DNA of 64,000 nucleotides from Serripes groenlandicus (GCA_031761405.1 JASEVX010000003.1:62790423-62854422); one strand, 5' to 3'. Shown: positions 31,599-44,385, counted from the stretch's first letter. Numbers and translations: made by a program. Notes: generated by a model not told the origin, from the letters alone.

Positions 31599-31950
31599 TT
31601 AACCCTTCCCATTAATCACACAACAGATCTGCAGCAGATGACTTTGATAGCATCTTAGCAAAACTGTAGAAATGATCTATAAATGAAAGTGTAATTATTT
31701 AATAGAGTTGAACACATTGTGGCAAATTTATTTATTTATTTATCTATTGGAGTTTTACGCCGCTTTCAACATTATTTCAGTTATATCACGGCGACAGTTC
31801 ACTTATTCATGATCCCTGGGTAAACAAACCAGTACTAGGCTAGAAAAGTGGCAAAATGAGAAGTTACTCATTATGAGTAAAGTCTTCTTTTGTCACAATG
31901 TATTCAACTGTCGTCAGATGAAGATACGTCAGCATGTGGTAAAGAGTTAA
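31599..31950. mobile_element. TTAA miniature element carrying a nested SINE
   Basis: TTAA at 31599-31602 and 31947-31950. The ends are cccttcccattaat and atgtggtaaagag. The family interior attgtggcaaa | agtggcaaaatgag is split by the insertion at 31727-31847. Confidence 0.8.
31727..31847 (-). mobile_element. 121-bp tail-only SINE inside the TTAA element
   Basis: gtggcaaa at 31719-31726 and 31848-31855 is the target duplication. Its minus-strand 5' boundary (agcctagtactggttt) coincides with that of the independent copy at 45347-45468. It has no tRNA-like head. Confidence 0.82.
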
Positions 31951-32780
31951 GTCACATCCATTAGTATCTGTATACATATAATAATATATATATAGGTGCT
32001 ACCTATTTACGAAAAAACAGCAAGATGATTATAAACAAAAATTAAAGAGCATACTTTACCCATATAAAAGGATTTATAAGTAATTGACTAGACAATAATA
32101 ATGTTAATGTCATGTTTCTTGCATTATTAAAAAATATTTGTAATTCGTATTGCTGTTGTCTATTATTTGAACAGAAAATAATAAAGTAAAGACTTTCAGA
32201 AAATCAAGGAATACATTTATAACGAGGTTAAAACATGACGGCCAAGTTGATCCTTAATCGATCACCTGCATTATGGAAAAGAAGCAAATAGATCAGCCCT
32301 TTTCTGATGCAACCTGGCGACTGCCTTTTTCAATCAGTCAATATGACTGGAACAAATTATGTAAGGGGTCACATTTCTGCTAAACCCTTTCCCTATAAGA
32401 GACGGTTTCTGAGGCCTATGCAACAGACGATTTAGAAAAAGATTGTCGCCACAAGAACAATTGCTTCTTATGAGAAAGTTATCCTTTTGCCACAATGTTT
32501 GATAAATAATAATGCTTTGAATGAGTGAGTCAATAGCTCATGTATAGGAATTTGGGGTCTTTCATGTTGATACCACTTTTTTGCGGGAAACGTTACGCCA
32601 AGATGAAGTGTTACGGAAATGACGTCACGTCCTTCTTTGGATACGATACAGTCAAAATTTAGTTTCGGGCGTAGAAGGCTAATGCTGTCGTTTTTTTGAC
32701 GAACGAGAAAACATATTTCTTACAGATTTCCATTTATTTTTAACTTTTCGTACAAATGTTAATTCCTACATAACACAGCA
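31951..32780. other. Mostly unrecognised
   Basis: It contains a 5'-end-like scrap of a Helitron-type family at about 32232-32275 (aatcgatcacctgca) and a left-half TTAA miniature remnant at about 32383-32505. Confidence 0.45.
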
Positions 32781-32784
32781 CTTA

Positions 32785-33215
32785 AATGATCTTAAATATC
32801 GATTTATAAAAAAAATGATTAAAAAGACGACAATAATTTTCAATCCGTGTTTTTCTGCTCATTTTATACATACCCAAAATACCGATTTTAAAAAAAATAA
32901 AATAAAAAGCCGACAATAATTTTCAATCTGTGTTTTACATATATATATATATATTTATACATATCCAAAATGGCGGCCCCCACGCAAATGTACGCAAGCT
33001 GTACAAAGCATGATGTGCAAGTCACAAAGCAAGATGTACAAAGCAAGATGTGCATGTCACAACGCAAGATGTACAAAGCATGATGTGCAAGTCACAAAGC
33101 AAGATGTGAATGTCACAAAGCAAGATGTGAATGTCACAAAGCAAGATGTGAATGTACGAATGCAAGATGTAAATGTACGAATGCAAGTTGTAATGTAAGA
33201 AGGAAAGATGCAATT
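32785..33215. repeat. Direct repeat of about 100 bp followed by a 20-21-bp minisatellite
   Basis: gacaataattttcaatc recurs at about 32828 and 32914 with shared flanks. From about 33000 to 33200, units like cacaaagcaagatgtgaatg repeat in tandem. Open frames on both strands here are repeat artefacts. Confidence 0.8.
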
Positions 33216-34094
33216 TATGCGTTAATACCCTTCCATAGACTTGTTCAAATTTAGCATGATGATGTTTTTCCTTTTTATTCTGTTTTTACAAGCCTTTGAC
33301 ACGTTCGAAACTTCTTAATGAAGATTATAAAATGAGATTTTCCAATATTTTCACCACATGCTTTCAATGTCGTCAGCTACAGATTTGTTGTATGTGGACA
33401 AGATGTAATGTCTATATCCCATTTTGGCCAAACGTGAAGACACTAGTGAGACTGTGTAGATACATTAAGAGCCAAAATCGCTAGACACAGCGCATGTTTG
33501 TTTAGCCCTGTTAAAAGACGGCCATAACAGAAAGATGAGATTACATAGATATTGGGTTACATAAAATGTTAATGTCCTCGGCAGGCTGATGTGGTTTGTC
33601 CATTATACAGTTCACAACTGACGTGTCTATAGTAGACGGGTGTGAAAAATGTCCGTAAATGAAAACGTCCAATCTCATTTAAATCATCTCCTATTAACGC
33701 TACGCTTACATTTGGTCAGATTATGAAAACGTCGTTACCTAATCAAGTCGAAATGTTGTGACAAAGGAGAAAATGCTCGTTTTGAGCAATTTCATCTTTC
33801 GTCACATTGATTTTAATTGTCGTCTTCTGCAAAGGTGACAGAAGGCGTCTGTATATGGGAAAGGGTTAAATCCGCGATGCCTTGATTATGTTCTAGTTAT
33901 GGTCATTTTCTTATAATGCTGATATGTGACAATCTCGGGTCCGGTTCCTGGCCATGATTATGTTTATTATTTTTTTTCCAACATGTTTCAAAAGTCGTCT
34001 GCTGCAGATGCCTGAACTATGTCTGCATTTAAGAGAGACAGAGCCATGTACGATAACTGGGTTAAATGATGTATCCTTGACAGACAGATGTTAT
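33216..34094. other. Mostly unrecognised
   Basis: A right-half TTAA miniature remnant lies at about 33750-33869 and smaller ones near 33345-33395 and 33985-34030. Nothing else is supported. Confidence 0.45.
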
Positions 34095-34302
34095 TTGATC
34101 CTTTCCCACACAAAACACATTTGTAGCAGATTACTATGCAAACCTCTAGGCAAAAATATGGACACTCTGTATATATCATAGTATAATTGTTGAATCGAGT
34201 TAAAAACAATGTTGGGGAGATATTGCTCATTTCGAGCAATTGTTTTCAAAAATCTTCAGCTGCAGAGGCGTCAGAGAGCGTTTGTGTGTGGGATAGGGTT
34301 AA
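34095..34302. mobile_element. TTAA miniature element, near-complete
   Basis: The left end is tcctttcccacaca after ttga. The right end is gtgtgtgggatagggttaa, with intact TTAA at 34299-34302. Confidence 0.75.
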
Positions 34303-35060
34303 CCCGTACCTTTATATAGTCGACAATTGAGGTGTATACAACAGGCGGTATTTTAAAACCAGTGTGTGGTTGGGGAACACAAGATATTGCTCTAGAAGAA
34401 CAATTTCTTCTTAATCCATGATGATTTAACGTCTTTATAAAAACACGTCTTCATTGCGTCCAGACTGGTTAAGCGTCGGGGTCGTTAAAATGCCTTTGTG
34501 CAAGACACATTTCCTAGCCTAGGACCTGGACCTGTTTGTTTGCCCAGGGATGATGAATATGTGAACTATCACCGCGATATAACTGGAGTAATATTGAAAA
34601 CGGCATATAACCCCAATAAAACGACGGTATTACAATGTAGGTCTGTACAAAGGCACTTCTTCAGACAATAACATTGAGTTTTGCCTAAGGTTTGTATTAA
34701 GTTACTTAACATTAAAATACTTTTTTGTCGTTCCGAATTAAGGCCGTGAAATTATTATTATATATGGAGAACGTAATTAACTCAAGATTTCCAGAGTCCT
34801 TTTTCTTAGATTACATAGTTATAAAAAAAAAGCCTTAAACTTGTGATACATGAAAAATGCTATCGTCCGAATAGACTTCTTTATGAAATTCAACAAAAAT
34901 ACATTTTATTATAATCTTTATCACCAACCACTGGTCCATGGGACGCCTTTCTGCATCTTATTTACCCTTTACCACATATAGGCGCTTTCTGGCGCCTCTG
35001 CAGCAGACGACTTTTAACAGTTTTGTGGCGAATGGAGAAATAGCTCAAAAATGAAAACTG
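34303..35060. other. SINE tail, AT-rich sequence and a TTAA-element half
   Basis: A SINE tail-like block (accgcgatataactgg) lies at about 34540-34620, plus strand. A half TTAA miniature element (ccctttaccacatatagg ... gcagcagacgac) lies at about 34967-35060. The interval between shows nothing recognisable. Confidence 0.5.
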
Positions 35061-36485
35061 CACGAAATCACATTTCTACAGGTATATTTACTGTGGTAAA
35101 TCACAAGGGCCTCTCATAATGAAAACGGCACGAAATCTAGATTCTTTCAGTATATTTACTGTGGCAAACCACAAGGACCCCTGAAAAATGCACGAAGTCT
35201 TGATTCCACCGGTTAATTCACTGTAGCAAACGATAAGGACCCTTCACTAATGAAAGCTGACCTGAATGTCGATTCTACTTGTAAATTCATTGTGGCAAAT
35301 CACAAAGACCCCTCGGTGATGACAAAGGCACTAAATCTGAAAACTGCACCGAATCTCGATTCTACTGTCAAATTCACTATGGCAAACCCTCCGAAATGAA
35401 AACTGCACTGAATGTCGATTCTACTGGCAACTTCAAGGTGGAAAACCACAAAAAGCACAAATGATAACTGCAACGAACCTCTATTCCACCGGTTAATTGA
35501 CTGCGGCAAACCACAAGCACCCTTCAGAAATGCAATAGGGCGAGTGTTGATTTTACTGGTCAATTCTCTGTAGCAAACCACAAAGACCCATCAGAAATGA
35601 GAACGGGACCGAATCTCGATTATACAGGTAAATTCACTGTGGTAAACCACAAGGCCCCTATGAAATGAAATCGGCCCCGAATGTCGATTCTACAGGTAAA
35701 TTCACTGTGGCAAACCACAAGGCCATTATGTAATGAAACCGGTCCCAAATGTCGATTCTACTGGTAAATTCACAGTGGCAAACCACAAGAACCCGTCAGA
35801 AGGAAAAAGTGCACCGAATCGCGATACTCCTGTTAATATACTCTGGCAAACCATAAAGACCCCGTAAAAGAAGAAAACTGCAACAAATCTCGTTTTTACT
35901 GATAAATTCACTGTGGAAAACCACACGGACCTCTAAGTAAATAATACTGCTCCGAAGTCGATTCTACTGGTAACTTTCCTGTGGCAAACCACAAGCACGC
36001 CTTAATTAAGAACACTGCACCACATCTCGCTTATCTTGGAAATGTCCCTGTTGCAAACCACAAGGACGCCTTAGTAAAGAACACTGCACTGCATCTGTCT
36101 TATTTTGGTAAAACCACAAGGACGCCTTAGTAAAGAACACTGCACTGCATCTGTCTTATTTTGGTAAAACCACAAGGACGCCTTAGTAAAGAACACTGCA
36201 CCACATCTCGCTTATCTTGGACATTTCCAAACCACAAGGGCCCCTTATTAAAGAAAACTGCAGCGAATGTCGCTTATACATGTATATTCCCAGGCAAATT
36301 CAGTGTGGTAAACCACAAGGACCCATCATAAATGAAACCGGCACCGAGTCTCGATTCTGCTGGCACATTCACTGCGGTAAACCACAAGGACCATCAGAAA
36401 TGAAAACTGCACCGAATGTCTATTCTACTGCTAAATTCACTGTAGCAAACCTCAAGGACGGGTCAAAAGGTTGTGGTTTGACTGC
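35060..36485. repeat. Satellite array, unit about 70 bp
   Basis: About 20 imperfect units carry gcaaaccacaaggaccc followed by gaaaactgcaccgaat and attctactggtaaattcac. Between about 36060 and 36230 a shorter variant unit (ggacgccttagtaaagaaca) is locally amplified. Confidence 0.92.
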
Positions 36486-36629
36486 AAATATTTGAATTGA
36501 GGCTGAATGACAACGCGTTACTGTAGGTTATGAATATTAAACGTGCTGTATGCGCTCTATTCATTTCCTACACATTGATATCCGGTTATTTCTCCTGATA
36601 TACTTCAAAGCAATGAAAGTACCCGGGGT

Positions 36630-38610
36630 GTGATGCCCATCTACATTAAACCGTTGCCTTAAGCAAAACATTATTACCGATCTAATTGGTCATCTTAATT
36701 GACTCAACGGAATATATGCCGACCTGCAGATACTCGTTGTCCATAAGCAAACCAGTAAGAACTACATAATTGGATATCTTAGTTGAATGAACGTATACCC
36801 ACCTACAGATACCCGTTGTCCTTAAGTGAAACATTAATAACGATGTAAGTGCAAAGCAGTAAGAATGACCTAATGTGTCATCTTTTTAGAACTGAACGGA
36901 CTATATACCCACATACAGTAACGCGTTGTCCTTATGTTAAACATTAATAACGATATAATTGATCATATTAGTTGACTGAACGAAATATATGCCGACCTAC
37001 AGATACCAGTTGTCCTTCAGCAAAGCATTAAGAACTACCTAATTGGATAGCTTAGTTGACTGAACGTAATGTATACCCACCTACAGATACCCGCTGTCCT
37101 TAAGTATAACATTAATAACGATCCAAGTGATCATCTTAGTTGAACTGACCGAATATCTACCCACTTACAGATACCCGTTATCCTTTAGTAAATTGCTAAA
37201 AACTACCTAATTGTTCATATTAGTTGAATGAACTGTATATCCACTTACAGATACCCGTTGTCCTTAAGCAAAACCTTAATATCGATATAAGTGGTCATCT
37301 TAGTTGACTGAACGGAATATATGCCGACCTGCAGATACCCGTTGTCCTATAATAAAACATCAATAACGATCTTAGTAGTCACCTTTGTTGAACTAACTGA
37401 ATATCTACTTACCCACAGATACCCATTGTCCTTAAGTTAATCGCTAAAAACTACCTAATTGGTCATATTAGTTGAAAGAACTGCATATTTTCCCACCTGC
37501 ATTAACCCGTTGTCCTTAAGCAGAACATTAATAACGATCTAAGTGGTCATCTTAGTTGACTGAACGGACTGTATACCCACCTACTGATACCCGGTGTCCT
37601 TAAGCAAAACATTAATATCGATATACGTGGTCATCTTAGTTGACTGAACGGAATATATGCCGACCTACAACTACCCGTTGTCCTTAAGCAAAGAAGTAAA
37701 AACTAGCTAATTTGTCATCTTAGTTGAATATACTGAATAAATACGCACCTACAATAACCCGTTGTCCTTTAGTAAAACATTAATAACGATCTAAGTGGTC
37801 ATCTTAGTTGACTGAACGGACTGTATACCCACCAACTGATACCCGGTGTCCTTAAGCAAAACCTTAATATCGATATAAGTGGTCATCTTAGTTGACTGAA
37901 CGGAATATATGCCAACCTGCAGATACCCGTTGTCCTATAATAAAACATCAATAACGATCTTAGTAGTCATCTTTGTTGACCTAACTGAATATCTACTTAC
38001 CCACAGATACCCATTGTCCTTAAGTTAATCGCTAAAAACTACCTAATTGGTCATATTAGTTGAAAGAACTGCATATTTTCCCACCTGCATTAACCCGTTG
38101 TCCTTAGGCAGAACATTAATAACGATCTAAGTGATCATCTTAGTTGACTGAACGGACTGTATACCCACGTACTGATACCCGGTGTCCTTAAGCAAAACAT
38201 TATTATCGATAAAATTGGTCATGCTAGTTGACTGAACGGAATATATGCCGACCTACAACTACCCGTTGTCCTTTAGTAAAACATTAATAACGATTTAAGT
38301 GATCATCTTAGTTGAAATAACTGAATATCTACCCACCTACAGATACCCCTTGTCCTCAAGTAACTCGCTAAAAAAGACTTAATTGGTCATATTAGTTTAA
38401 TGAACTGCATATTTACCCACCTACATTAACCCGTTGTCTTTAAGCAAAACATTAATAGCGTTCTAAGTAGTTATCTTAGTTGACTGAACGGAATAAATGC
38501 CGACCTCTAGATACCCGTTGTCCGTGAGCAAAGCAGTAAGCAGGTTATATACCCATTATATACCCATCTACAGATACCCGTTGTCCTTAAGTAAAACTTT
38601 AATAATGATA
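36630..38610. repeat. 84-bp satellite array with a 7-unit higher-order repeat
   Basis: The motif acccgttgtccttaag recurs at 36811, 36921, 37005, 37089, 37173, 37253, 37336, 37421, 37505, 37589, 37673 and onward, mostly 84 bp apart, giving about 23 units. A nearly identical multi-unit block starts at 37343 and again at 37931, 588 bp (7 x 84) apart. Confidence 0.95.
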
Positions 38611-39715
38611 TGTCACTCCATAAACAATTTATCGGGTTTTAGCAGACGACTTAATTTTCGTTACAGAAGCGTGTGGTTTGCTCCACTCCAAAAATCAGTC
38701 GCCATGTCAGATGAGTTGTCATTTACTTTTTCGCTATATTGTCGCTTATTTTGTGGCCCTATGGTGTAAGTTTCCTCTAAAATATGTTGCATCTTACAGA
38801 ATAATAACCTTTGTATAAGTTTGTACTGGTTTCAAGACTGATCTTGGTTTATTACCTTCATTCATTTTGATTTGCTATGCGTTCGGGTAACGCACGTGGT
38901 ACTTTGTTGATATTGCAATAATTAATTGTTAAATAAGTAGTAGATACAAGATATATATTTAAGTTTCAAACTTTGGTATTGTATGATCTGTATCTGCACG
39001 CTTTGTATATATGCTCAGATGTTGATCAAGCATTGCCAAAACCTTTCTTTGGTCATTTTATGCATGAGCTAACTCTTGGTAAACTTTGGAATTGTTGAGA
39101 AGTGGTTGTTTCCCTTTACTTATAATGGACAGGCATAATCACAGGATTTGATCCTTATTTTCTCTGTCCCGTTCTTGGTGATGCAAGACATGTATATTCT
39201 ATCCACATGCTCTGTATGCATTTCGTGTGGGATTTGAATGGCATGCATCGCATACTCATACGACTTGACAACAATGTAGACTTTCGTCATATTTTGGTGT
39301 TTTCAATGGGAGTCAATCTGTAACTGATTTATACAGAGAAAGATCTCTATATAAGAACAAGTTACGCTAGCTTTGAAATTTTATATTTTTCAGCTTTTTA
39401 CTACTTTCTGAGAAATAAAGTGAGAGAAATTTTACAAATATCGATCTAATATGTCATCTTAGTTGACTGAACGAAATATGTTTATGATTCCACAGCAATT
39501 AAAGTACCCTCTCTGTACAATTTAAAATAATCAACAACTTTGAAGAGCGCAACCAAATGAACATTCTAGTGAGTTTTGGTACAGTGCTTTAGGGGAATTT
39601 GTTTTTAGCTAAAAGTTAACGACGGACGACAGAGACTGATCAGACTAAAATCACATTGAGCTTTCATCTCACAGTAAGTGTATACGTACAATTCAAATAA
39701 GAGCCCCTCCAACGC
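38611..39715. other. Unrecognised, with one stray 84-bp satellite fragment
   Basis: Bases 39437-39480 (atcgatctaatatgtcatct and onward) are a half unit of the 84-bp satellite, isolated about 830 bp beyond the array. The rest shows no feature. Confidence 0.5.
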
Positions 39716-40490
39716 TCGTCCTTTTTTCTAAGTCAAACAAAGGGCATAACTTAATAATAATAAGTCAGAGACATGTGTATTGTTTCTAAGAACTTGTGTA
39801 CCAAGATCTATTTGAAGATGTAAACGGGATTTGATTGAGGAGGTAATGTTGGTTTTGTGAAGACGCAGACGCCAACGGTATCAAAATGGCTCAACCCTTT
39901 TCTTCTTCGAAAAACAGACGAGTTAAACAAAATGGGTCTTTTTACATCTATAACTTGATCTGAAAAGGTGGTAATGGTGGTCATGAAGTCGATTTTTTTG
40001 TTGACCAAGGTCCAGTCAGTTGAACTGATTTAAGTGAATACTGATTTCGTACATACGGACAAACTTATGAATCATGCAAAGTCGTTATTAATAATGGGAT
40101 TCTTACGAAAATTATCAGATTTTGCAATTGCAGTTATGAAAACAGAGCCGGTGAAATATCAAGGTACGAGGTATTCTTAGTCTTTTGTATACTGGTTGTT
40201 AACATATGCATTGATATGGATGTTTTTTCCCATTCTCCTGGTCGCAAGATATATAGAGTTGAAACTTTGAAATAAATCTGCCAAACCGATACAAACTTAT
40301 TAACAATGTATGCAATGTAATGACAGAGAAACGAGAGAAAGTGATTTCTAAGTGTCTTAAAGGCACTATAAAAGGGATAATACATTCAATTTACCAATTT
40401 CAAATCCCTTTTATTGTCAATATAACTCAAAATATAAGGCAATTAGATGTATTTACATATATATTTATAAGTCATACATGTACAACATGT
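39716..40490. repeat. Helitron-like core scrap followed by unrecognised AT-rich sequence
   Basis: caaacaaagggcataactta resembles core units at 47000-47700. A hairpin-like 3' end (cttcttcgaaaaacagacga) lies near 39900-39925. From 40020 to 40490 nothing is recognised. Confidence 0.4.
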
Positions 40491-40574
40491 ATCGCTCACC
40501 TGGATACTTTAATATAATTTATGATAGTTTGCAGGGCGATCACAATAACTCATATAGAGCACAGGTGAGCTAAG
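40491..40574 (+). mobile_element. Core-less 84-bp Helitron-like element
   Basis: A 5'-type end with gctcacctgg (40494-40503) and a 3'-type end gcgatcacaataactc ... gcacaggtgagctaa (to 40573) lie only about 60 bp apart with no core between them. Confidence 0.6.
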
Positions 40575-41228
40575 AATGCAAACCAAGAGTAGCCTGCACT
40601 TACATATTTTCACTTATTTTTAATACACATTCATCAAAATGATCTTACATGATCATGCAGACTAATTATTAAGTTGTTTATAAAGACTCGAAACCTTTTT
40701 GTATGCTTTTTTCGGATATAGATGGTGGAATACATGCACAATAGTTGTAACTTATCATTGTGAAAAACTTGCTTGTTTTGAAAAATTTCTTCTTTTCCCA
40801 CATCATAAAGTCTTCAGGATAATGGTTTAGGCATGTAAAAAAGAACATTTTATTGTGTTACCTGAGTCTAATATAATTAATGCCTGTAGTATTGAGGAAT
40901 TAAAGATAATTGTTGTAGAGGGTCACTTAAGGAACAATCTTGCCAATATTCTTGAAATCAGACCAGATGTTTTGGAGGAAAATAATTTAACAGTTAGGTC
41001 ATTTTTTTCCCCTTTCCGATGATGCAATAACCAAAGTTATGAATTTAATTTAACTTTGTGAACACTCTTTATAAAAGTGACCAAAAAAAGGAACATTTTG
41101 GTGAAGTTTAGATGCAATGGACCCACTGATTTAAGAGTTGATATTTTAAGAAATGGTCGATAACGATACACAACGCCGGACACAGGGTGGTCACAACAGT
41201 TTCATTAGAGCCCTTTGTGCTCAATTGA
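40575..41228. repeat. Degenerate Helitron-like core sequence
   Basis: agagggtcacttaaggaaca and the gatgcaatggacccactgat block near 41110 parallel the element at 52711-53636. A weak cgccggacacagggtggtca sequence near 41177 parallels its GAC-rich tail. No terminal motifs are clear. Confidence 0.45.
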
Positions 41229-41230
41229 CC

Positions 41231-41452
41231 TTAACCCTTTCCCTCATATAGACGCCTTCTGACGCCTCTGCAGCAGACGGCTTTTTGAAAACATAGTGAC
41301 AAAAGAAGAAATTGCACAAAACTCTCCTTTCGCCACAATATTTCCCACTTTTTGTCATAGGTTATCCATTCAATTATGGAGATTTTCTATGTTTTGACAA
41401 AATATGTTCAAAGTCGTCTGCTGCAGAATTGTCGTATGAGGGAAAGGGTTAA
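41231..41452. mobile_element. Complete TTAA miniature element, 222 bp
   Basis: TTAA at 41231-41234 and 41449-41452. The ends are ccctttccctcatata and cgtatgagggaaaggg. It belongs to the same subfamily as 42049-42270. Confidence 0.9.
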
Positions 41453-42010
41453 AGCGACTGAAAACCAGATGGCATGGAAAAAAAATCGAATTCGCTCTAA
41501 ATGTTATTCTTTATGTTATCCAAATAAAACCAGGGTAGAAAATGTATCGTTTTTTATCAATAAAGTGAACTTGAGTCGTTTTCAATTGTCCCGATGAAGG
41601 GGTTTCCTATTTAAAAATACTTACCCCGTTACTGACAGGGTAGAATTTGCTATGAAAAAAGTATCGAAAAGAAGAAAATTTCACCGATTATAGGGGTATG
41701 TAATATGTCAGTTATCATATTTTAATGCCCCAAATACAAAAATAATTTTATTCTTTTTCAACAGTTGGGTATCTGGAGTTCAGTCGCTTTAAGAACCAAG
41801 GAAGATGACACAATGCTTATAATAAGCCAATTGCCCCCCCTTTCATCAATGTTTACTAATATTTCTCATTAAATCAAACTATAATGTGTTTCATTTTTTA
41901 TGTTTCTCTCTTCCAGTCTTCAGTTACCTTATTTGCAACTACTAGACAACTAATCTTTACTAAAAATACAAAAGATGTCACCTGTCACTGAAATATAACT
42001 GCATGTATAG
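41453..42010. other. No recognisable feature
   Basis: AT-rich, with no gene or repeat seen. Confidence 0.4.
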
Positions 42011-42453
42011 TATGACCCTTTCTCACATGCAACACATCTGTATCAGACTTAAACCCTTTCCCTCATATAGACGCTTTCTGACGCCTCTGCAGCAGACGGC
42101 TTTTTGGAAACATAGTGACATAACGTCAAAACGAGCAATTTCTCCTTTTGCCACAATGTTTTCCACTTTTAGTCATAGGTTATCCATTCAATTATAGAGA
42201 TTGTCTATGTTTTATCAAAATATGTTCAAAGTCGTCTGCTGCAGAATTGTCGAATGAGGGAAAGGGTTAAAGACGTTTAGGGGAAATGTAAAAAATCTCT
42301 AGAAATGAAGGTAATAATATTGAATAGAGTTGTAAACAATGTTGCCAAAAAAGTCCATTAAATAGTTACAACTTAATTTATATCTTCACATTTTTGTCTA
42401 CACGTTTTCAAAGTCATCTGTTGTACAGGTGTTGTATGTCTGAAAAGGTTTAA
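42011..42453. mobile_element. Outer TTAA miniature element, interrupted by the same family
   Basis: The left piece gaccctttctcacatgcaac ... tatcagac stops at 42048. The right piece resumes at 42271 (agacgtttagg) and ends tgtctgaaaaggttta near 42453. Confidence 0.7.
42049..42270. mobile_element. Inner TTAA miniature element (self-nested)
   Basis: TTAA at 42049-42052 and 42267-42270. Its interior closely matches 41231-41452 (gtcataggttatccattcaa). It sits inside the older copy at 42011-42453. Confidence 0.85.
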
Positions 42454-42559
42454 GTGTGACTGACAGACAGTTGACTGAAGAACACTAACTAATTCCTAAG
42501 TAACAAGCTAAATAACAATAGGATTTTTTTACAAGATTACATAGGCTTATACTTTACTT

Positions 42560-42725
42560 TGTATGGTACTTTACGCCGTTTTCAAAACGAAATCAGTTAT
42601 ATCACAGCATTTCTTAGGTAAGTTACCAGTACTTCTTGCCCCTTTATTATGACACAAGCAAGTCAGTCGTAATGTTAACCCCACAACCCTGAGCGGCAAA
42701 GAGGGAAAGCCATTACTACCAGGAT
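42560..42725 (-). mobile_element. SINE fragment lacking its head, minus strand
   Basis: tactttacgccgttttcaaa, atatcacagcatttct and agtcagtcgtaatg appear in the order expected of the reverse-complemented SINE body. Confidence 0.65.
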
Positions 42726-44385
42726 AAATTTATTATAAACTTTATATAAATGATCATATGAATATATACAAGTTTAAATAAGTTTATAAACTTTATGAAT
42801 ATGATCATTTGAATGTTGGCACTTAAGAAGATCTCAACTTCCAAATTGTATTGAATCAATACACTACATTACTGTCTCAGCTGCATAACCCTTTTACTGA
42901 TAGTTTGCTTTTAGAGTCGTCTGCTCTGACCCTTTCCAATCTTGACACATTGGTAGTAATAGCAAATGAATCATGCAAACAATGGAGCAAAAGAAGAAAT
43001 TGAACAACTTTGCAACTCTATCAAATAATTATTCTTTCATTTAAAAAGAGTTCCCATAGTTTTGTCAAGATGTTTTTAATGTCGTCGGCTTCAGATTGTG
43101 TTCATGTTGAAAAGGGTAAAGTGTTTAACAAGACTTCCAAATACTCATTTAATCAAAGCGCCAATGGCACTGTAGTGGCGATCGTATGGAAAATCCTGCA
43201 AAGTAACAAGCAGTATATCGGTGTAGGGCTTGCGATGCCTCTGGTGCGGGTATATTTGAGAATGTATCAACCCTACATCTTTTGACAGTAGAATAATGTT
43301 AGTTTGCCAGAATGTTGTCTTGGTGATTATTTAGTTACGTTCTGAAATTGGTCATGATGTGTTCAAAATTAGGCCATTCCAAAGTTATGAAAAATCTAGT
43401 TGGTATTCGATAGACTACCGTTTTAGCTCATTAGAATGGCTATTTGTAATCTAAATTGTTCGGGTAATCACATGTTTATCACCAGGTCGTTAGGCATTAA
43501 GATAAAATATATTTTACACTTTAGAAATGACTAAATTATCAAGAAAGGAGAGAAAACAGTATCCATTAGTTTGGTGTTTGTTTCAATGATGTCCGATATT
43601 AAACAGGTCTGTTCAACATTGCATGATTGAGGGTTGTCAGAGACATATAAACACAGTGTCTCTGAGGTTGTTAAACGCTTCGAATAATTTGAGTGCAAAA
43701 ACAAACACAAAACATGCTCCAAAAGCACAATTTCACTATTTGCCAAACTGTTCAATTTATAAAAATATAGGCATATATTATAATGCTCGATCTCCAAACT
43801 AAATTAGGCTACACTGTCAGCATTGATTGCTAATTGACTCTAGAACGTGCAGACGTGTATACATAACGTGTGTACACACTGACATCGTGTGTCCTTTAAA
43901 CCTTTGTAAACCAGTCTTATCATCTAGACGCTTTCATATATTTAAACAACTACAAAATAAAGCGTTTATAATATTGAGATTTACGAGCTCTTCTGGTTTT
44001 TGGTCTCGCGAGTTATTTATAGAACCTTTTGGAATTTCCAGATTTGAGTATCATCAGAGTTGCCGTTATTTGCAAGGCAAGAACGCGCAATGATATTTAT
44101 TATCTGCCAAATCATGACGAAGATAATATTTACATATTTTAACTCTATGTAGATAATGTCTCGATAAAACTCAAATATTAGTAACAATCCGGTACCAAAG
44201 TAGCACTGACATAATTATTATTAATCACGTCTCTGCATCAATGATGGAACTATAACGGATGTGAGTAAATTAGTTTGCAGTAAGGAAAAAAAATATCAAC
44301 CGATTGTTCAAAACCGACTATGTAAATATTTTTCGTTGTTGTTGTTTCTGTTAGCATTGTGGCGATTGTCAAACCAATCGCCACA
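42726..44385. other. Mostly unrecognised
   Basis: A decayed TTAA-family copy lies at about 42925-43120 (ccctttccaatc ... gttgaaaagggtaa). A fragment like the 5.8-8.8 kb core lies at about 43300-43390. Short open frames at 43010-43285, 43531-43797 and 43827-44093 show no recognisable domain. Confidence 0.45.

Noticed and set aside
33010..33213. Short open frames on both strands
   Set aside because: Artefact of the 20-21-bp minisatellite.
36217..36495. Open frame of 92 codons
   Set aside because: It falls within the 70-bp satellite and repeats with its period.
43827..44093. Possible gene of 88 codons
   Set aside because: No recognisable motif, no homologous copy in the window and unremarkable codon pattern.
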